Origin: Tannerella sp. | GTDB taxonomy: Bacteria > Bacteroidota > Bacteroidia > Bacteroidales > Tannerellaceae | Reading direction: 5' to 3' | Assembly (NCBI GenBank): GCA_031276175.1 | Contig: JAISNP010000049.1 | Coordinates: 1-44,869 of the forward strand | Length of the DNA: 44,869 nt | Part shown: positions 41,844-44,869 of the stretch, one piece after another | How the letters are laid out: every line of letters begins with the position of its first letter | How positions within the stretch are numbered: position 1 is the stretch's first letter | Notes under the pieces: generated by a model | Told to the model about the DNA's origin: nothing | The model's database searches: none | The model's input: only the letters and a program-made list of their open reading frames with translations | Program-made: the position numbers and the translations under genes

Positions 41844-42029
41844 ATGACAACAAAAAAAGTCGAAGCGTCAACCGTTACGGAAAAGCCAAAGATATATACG
41901 ATGTCTTTTGCAAGCGTTTATCCGCTTTACATCCAAAAAGCGGATAAAAAGGGACGCACAAAAACAGAGGTGGACACGGTCATTTGTTGGTTGACAGGAT
42001 ATAATCTGCTTTTCCCGGGCAATACTTAG
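41844..42029 (+). pseudogene. Truncated DUF2200 gene
   Basis: The first 53 codons match the start of DUF2200 proteins ([37 protein letters not shown]), which normally run to about 110-120 residues. Here the homology ends at WLTGY near 42002, and eight unrelated codons precede a stop. The missing half is not found nearby. Sequence just to the right belongs to a TonB-like gene on the other strand, so the truncation is a recombination junction, not a point mutation. Inferred non-functional. Confidence 0.75.
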
Positions 42030-42264
42030 CCGATTTGACCAAACGAAGCGCTTCTTCATCCAGTTTTGGTATTTTGGAAGACCGGAGTATTCTGACATTT
42101 GTAACGGTTCCGTCCTTCTCGACAACTCCTTGCAGGAATATCTGCTTTTTGTCGTTTTTATCCCAATCCTTAAACCTGTTGTTTTGCCTGAAATAAGCGA
42201 CGGCATCCCACTGCAAAAACGATGTGTCTTCTCCCTGACTTACCTTTAAAATTTTCGATATTCT
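42010..42264 (-). pseudogene. TonB C-terminal domain remnant
   Basis: The minus-strand frame from 42264 (opened just after a stop) reads FLQGVVEKDGTVTNVRILRS, then [18 protein letters not shown], the core of the TonB_C domain of energy-transducer TonB proteins. It lacks a proper N-terminus (no TM anchor or Pro-rich linker), and homology stops at CPGK, before the last strand and the xGKPVxV region. The right end lies 16 bp from the beta-propeller gene stop. It is a fragment truncated at both ends; the left cut coincides with the end of DUF2200 homology. Confidence 0.75.
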
Positions 42265-42279
42265 TCATTACTTAAGATG

Positions 42280-43488
42280 TTATATTATTGATTCTTCCTG
42301 CTGCTTCAGTTTCCCGATCAGGACGACATTGTTGTCGTCGTCGGTTATGCTGTTATTCAACTCGGTCAGTTTTTGACGCATTTCTTCCGTCAGCGTCCCG
42401 GGGTGCTTGAGCGCCGACTCCAGTTTTTCCTTCAATTCTGCCGGATGGAGGTTGATCGAGGCATATCCCTGATGAAATGAAAATCTTCTTTCAAAGAAGA
42501 TATTTCCCAGCATGTCCGCCTGCCATCTGACATAAGCGCCTTTCAGGGTTCGCTTGTCGACAATAACAGGCGGCAGATGGCTGTCGTCGGTGTAACTGAC
42601 CGGATAGAATATGTAGTATCCGGGCAGTTCCGTATAGAAATGATTTAACGGCTCATGAGTGAAATGCATGGTGAATGCCGGAATCAGAGCGTTGCCGTTC
42701 CCGTCATAGTGATAAAGCGTATCTTCGCTAAATACCACCCGCAATAAATAATACGCGATGTCGGGTGTATTAAATGTAACCCCCAGTTCATTACTGTAAT
42801 CTCCCGGATCAATTACAAACCGGCCGGCCGGAATCGACTGAATGATTTTCCCGTCGAAATCCTGTTTCCAGACCACCCAGGGTGTGTCTGCAAACGGGAG
42901 CGCCAGCATGACCAGCGTCCGTTCCTTCACATTGATTTTCATCCGTCCCTTATGCACGATAAATGGCAGGGGTATCGGCTCCAGGGCATTCCCGCTCAGG
43001 TCGAAAACCATAATTTTCGCTGTCCTGAAAGGAAGAATATATATTTTCCCCTCTTCTTCGTCAATGTAACTGTCGTAAATGCCAAACAGGAATTCATTGG
43101 GGCCCTGTCCGCGAGTGGTTATGTTCCTTAAAAATTTTCCTTTTCTGTCGAAGAGCCTGTAAGCTCCTACTTCATAGGAATCAATCCCCAAATAGTGCTC
43201 GCTGAGCCAGACTGGCCAGGTGCCGCCGTCTCCCACCAGTGCGTTGTCCGAGTTTTCGAGCCGCACGATTTCAAAATCGGAGAACAGTGAACTCATGGGT
43301 ATGTTTACGGTATCCCTGACCGATACGTAGTCGCATACGACGACGCCGTCTTTGTCCGTGTGCGCCACAACGGGGCAGTCGTCCAGCGTCTGTGCGCCGT
43401 TACGTCCGCCACATGCGTGCAGAAGCAGGGCGAGGATGGTGGCGGTCAGAATGCGGGCGGGTGTGAGAGATGCGGATTTTGTTTTCAT
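42280..43488 (-). CDS. 6-bladed beta-propeller lipoprotein
   Basis: 402 residues from MKTKSASLTPARILTATIL at 43488. The signal peptide ends in the lipobox LHAC. The mature protein shows repeated propeller-blade patterns (VSVRDTVNIPMSSLFSDFEI, GAYRLFDRKGKFLRNI, GQGPNEFLFGIYDSYIDEE, KIMVFDLSGN), as in the 6-bladed beta-propeller lipoproteins (BF3164/DUF4221-like) of Bacteroidetes. These often sit next to peptide-modification genes or NVEALA-type peptides; here a decayed pseudo-radical-SAM gene lies immediately upstream. Probably a surface or periplasmic protein of unknown ligand. Confidence 0.85.
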   Translation of the reverse strand: MKTKSASLTPARILTATILALLLHACGGRNGAQTLDDCPVVAHTDKDGVVVCDYVSVRDTVNIPMSSLFSDFEIVRLENSDNALVGDGGTWPVWLSEHYLGIDSYEVGAYRLFDRKGKFLRNITTRGQGPNEFLFGIYDSYIDEEEGKIYILPFRTAKIMVFDLSGNALEPIPLPFIVHKGRMKINVKERTLVMLALPFADTPWVVWKQDFDGKIIQSIPAGRFVIDPGDYSNELGVTFNTPDIAYYLLRVVFSEDTLYHYDGNGNALIPAFTMHFTHEPLNHFYTELPGYYIFYPVSYTDDSHLPPVIVDKRTLKGAYVRWQADMLGNIFFERRFSFHQGYASINLHPAELKEKLESALKHPGTLTEEMRQKLTELNNSITDDDNNVVLIGKLKQQEESII

Positions 43489-43493
43489 GAATT

Positions 43494-43985
43494 TCAATTG
43501 CTGATATTTAAATAACACATATTATGCACCTTTGTTGTGATCTCATAATTGGACAGAGACGGGCACAGGTATCGGTTAATACACTGTTTGCATGTATCGA
43601 CCCTGTCCCTGGTCATAAACCAGGCATTGGACGGATTGCTTATTTCATTATAAACAATTTGGGTCAACTTTTGTTCCAAAAGATTCCCTATGGAAGGGAA
43701 ATTTATATTGGCATATACATCCCCGTTGGGAAAAACGATTAGTTTCCCAAGAAAAATTCTCATTAAAGACTTGCCGTCTGAATATTTTTTGTTTGCTTGT
43801 TGGAATCTCCGTAATATCATTAAATGTGTTATAAACATATTTTCTAAAGAATGACATGTTAAAACCGTTAATATGGTAATAATTCTATTTTAATTGCAGA
43901 TAAATTTGCCATTTTTTCAATACAATCAACATCTTTCTTGTCCGAAACAAGTATTATCCAAACAATATTTATTTCACAAAAGTAT
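43494..43985 (-). pseudogene. Decayed SPASM/pseudo-radical-SAM peptide-maturase gene
   Basis: Three minus-strand frames join into one protein-like chain. Frame 1 (about 43985-43880) gives EINIVWIILVSDKKDVDCIEK then SAIKIELLPY. Frame 2 (about 43880-43745) gives HINGFNMSFFRKYVYNTFNDI. Frame 3 (to 43494) gives GKLIVFPNGDVYANINF and the Cys-rich CKQCINRYLCPSLSNYE. The last is the SPASM-like cluster of maturases and pseudo-rSAM partners in GG-Bacteroidales peptide systems. At least two frameshifts and loss of the N-terminal half show decay. It ends 5 bp before the beta-propeller start. Family assignment is from memory of the motif. Confidence 0.65.
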
Positions 43986-44368
43986 CAAATAAAAAAATAA
44001 TGGCAATATTTTATATTTATAAAAATGCTTAAATAATAAGGATGAAGGAATTAAGTTAATAGCAGCAAATAATAAACAGCTATCAATCAGTTATATGTGT
44101 GATATGTATTTTATATCCGTATTTCTTCCTTACAGCATAGCGTTATAAAACAGAAATTATCTGTTTTTGCACGGAACGTTTGTGCAACTGCCTGTATTTA
44201 CTGTCTGAAACAGTTGAATATACTTATCGTTTTCATTTTATCTGTCCGTTTCATGTATGAATACGGGAACCGGACGCAGGAAGAAGATATTTCCGGACGG
44301 TTAATGCCTGCGCCGACATGCCCTGCATTTTTCGCTTCATGATACGGACAAATTCATTCGCCTGTTGG
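43986..44368. other. AT-rich gap, nothing recognised
   Basis: Nearly 400 bp of AT-rich sequence with no open frame of protein character. It may contain further unrecognisable remains of the pseudo-radical-SAM gene in its left part. No promoter element, array or RNA gene was identified. Confidence 0.45.
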
Positions 44369-44529
44369 GGCTGTCCCAAAACGTAGCAGCTTCATTTATA
44401 TTTTCAGGCTGCGCAAGCCCTGTTTTCCCAAGCCGGAGTGTTGAACTTGACCGATTTTCGGCAAACCGGGCGAAGAATAATGAAAAGACACAGGAAAAAC
44501 ATCCCGTTTTGCACTCCGGGCGGATTTTG
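44369..44529 (-). repeat. Dispersed repeat, copy B (about 160 bp)
   Basis: Reverse-complement relative of 16379-16526, sharing blocks listed there and similar partial reading frames. It is about 13 bp longer in the middle. Like copy A it lies in a gene-free region. Confidence 0.85.
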
Positions 44530-44676
44530 TCCCGTGTTTTTACGCTTGCGGTGTAATTTCTGCAAGCAATGACAAAAGCCGTTGTGGAAACGCTTCGCGA
44601 CCTCTCGCGAACGGACATGTTCGAGCGCCTCGGGTATATTTCTCCGCGTATTAAAGCCTTTTGTTAAAAAACGGCA

Positions 44677-44709
44677 GAGAGGCTGCCCCGACTTGCGGGA
44701 CAGCCTCTC
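44677..44709 (-). terminator. Terminator of the partial gene at the right edge
   Basis: Arms GAGAGGCTG-CCCCG and CGGGA-CAGCCTCTC form a strong hairpin around ACTTG. On the minus strand it is followed by GCCGTTTTTTAACAA. It lies 33 bp after the stop of the partial gene. Confidence 0.88.
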
Positions 44710-44742
44710 CGTGCTGTACGATTATTTCGCTGTTTTGCGGCG

Positions 44743-44869
44743 TCAATACACCGTTTTCACTACCCGCTTGCCGCCTGCTACAATATAAATGCCGCGTGTA
44801 CGCAGGGGGATGTGCTGTTCGGCTGCGGTCGCTTTGCGCTTATGGAGCAGTTGTCCCTGTATGTTGTAG
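44743..44869 (-). CDS. C-terminus of a T9SS-type sorted protein (partial)
   Basis: Only the last 41 residues are in the window; the gene continues beyond the right end. They read YNIQGQLLHKRKATAAEQH then IPLRTRGIYIVAGGKRVVKTVY and a stop. The pattern N-xxGxxL, then L-x-x-G-IYIV and a basic K-V/T-V end matches the type A C-terminal sorting domain of type IX secretion cargo. The protein would cross the outer membrane through T9SS. What the rest of the protein does cannot be seen. Confidence 0.8.
   Translation of the reverse strand, partial: YNIQGQLLHKRKATAAEQHIPLRTRGIYIVAGGKRVVKTVY

Overview
The window looks like chromosomal DNA of a member of the Bacteroidales (Bacteroidota). Evidence: many start regions carry the Bacteroidetes promoter -7 element TAnnTTTG; there are SusC/BtuB-type TonB-dependent receptors, Tat-exported Gfo/Idh/MocA lipoproteins, a BtuB-BtuG cobalamin locus, DUF4468, DUF2141 and 6-bladed beta-propeller lipoproteins, a 57-residue Hc1-like nucleoid protein, and the C-terminal end of what looks like a type IX secretion cargo at the right edge. 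The genus cannot be fixed from the sequence; a T9SS-bearing Tannerellaceae/Porphyromonadaceae-like lineage is a guess. No rRNA, tRNA, CRISPR array or intact mobile element was seen.

Layout. 1-580: a 21-bp tandem array and a group of 13-bp dyads. 582-6405 (minus): an apparent operon with a cytosolic Gfo/Idh/MocA oxidoreductase, a membrane tetraheme NapC/NirT cytochrome fused to an FGE/SUMF1-like domain, a Tat-exported oxidoreductase lipoprotein, a Tat-exported xylose-isomerase-like TIM barrel, a DUF2007 protein and a small membrane protein. This suggests envelope redox chemistry on a sugar. 6612-10026 (minus): S9 peptidase (DPP5-like), GT2 glycosyltransferase, Spy-like protein. 10276-15294 (minus): DUF6580 membrane protein, a two-gene AT-rich islet, a cobalamin riboswitch, btuB and btuG. 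15495-16058: DUF4468 protein. 16095-17347: non-coding, with repeats. 17348-20917 (minus): operon of a membrane protein, a winged-helix regulator, a TonB-dependent receptor and DUF2141, with a palindromic candidate operator. 21196-22576 (minus): PadR-PspC pair.

22776-30937 is mostly plus strand: LysE-type exporter, MscS channel, Hc1-like protein, then (after a second array and minus-strand murF) folP-cdaA and pta-ackA. 31350-34173 (minus): four envelope genes, including two tandem paralogues built from AVYWKNG repeats. 34651-36817: small conserved proteins, an OmpA-like lipoprotein and cytidine deaminase. 36995-40874 (plus): two glucosaminidases, purM and prfA. 41191-44869 is a patchwork: a methyltransferase, a truncated DUF2200 gene butted against a truncated TonB C-terminal domain, a beta-propeller lipoprotein, a decayed SPASM/pseudo-radical-SAM peptide-maturase gene, a dispersed repeat and a partial T9SS-type C-terminus.

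The most striking feature is not a gene. Six intergenic regions carry tandem arrays whose sequences are unrelated to each other but whose spacing is the same: 21 bp in four, 42 bp in one and 41/42 bp in one. In the five with clear units, most units hold a small dyad symmetry (TTCC-cc-GGAA; CCGAC-nnn-GTCGG; TATTGC-gg-GCAATA; GTACA-gg-TGTAC; ATTCC-gt-GGAAT). Spacing is kept without indels over as many as 17 units while bases drift. Twenty-one bp is two helical turns (and also seven codons), so the arrays look like locus-private, helically phased elements. I know of no described system that explains them.
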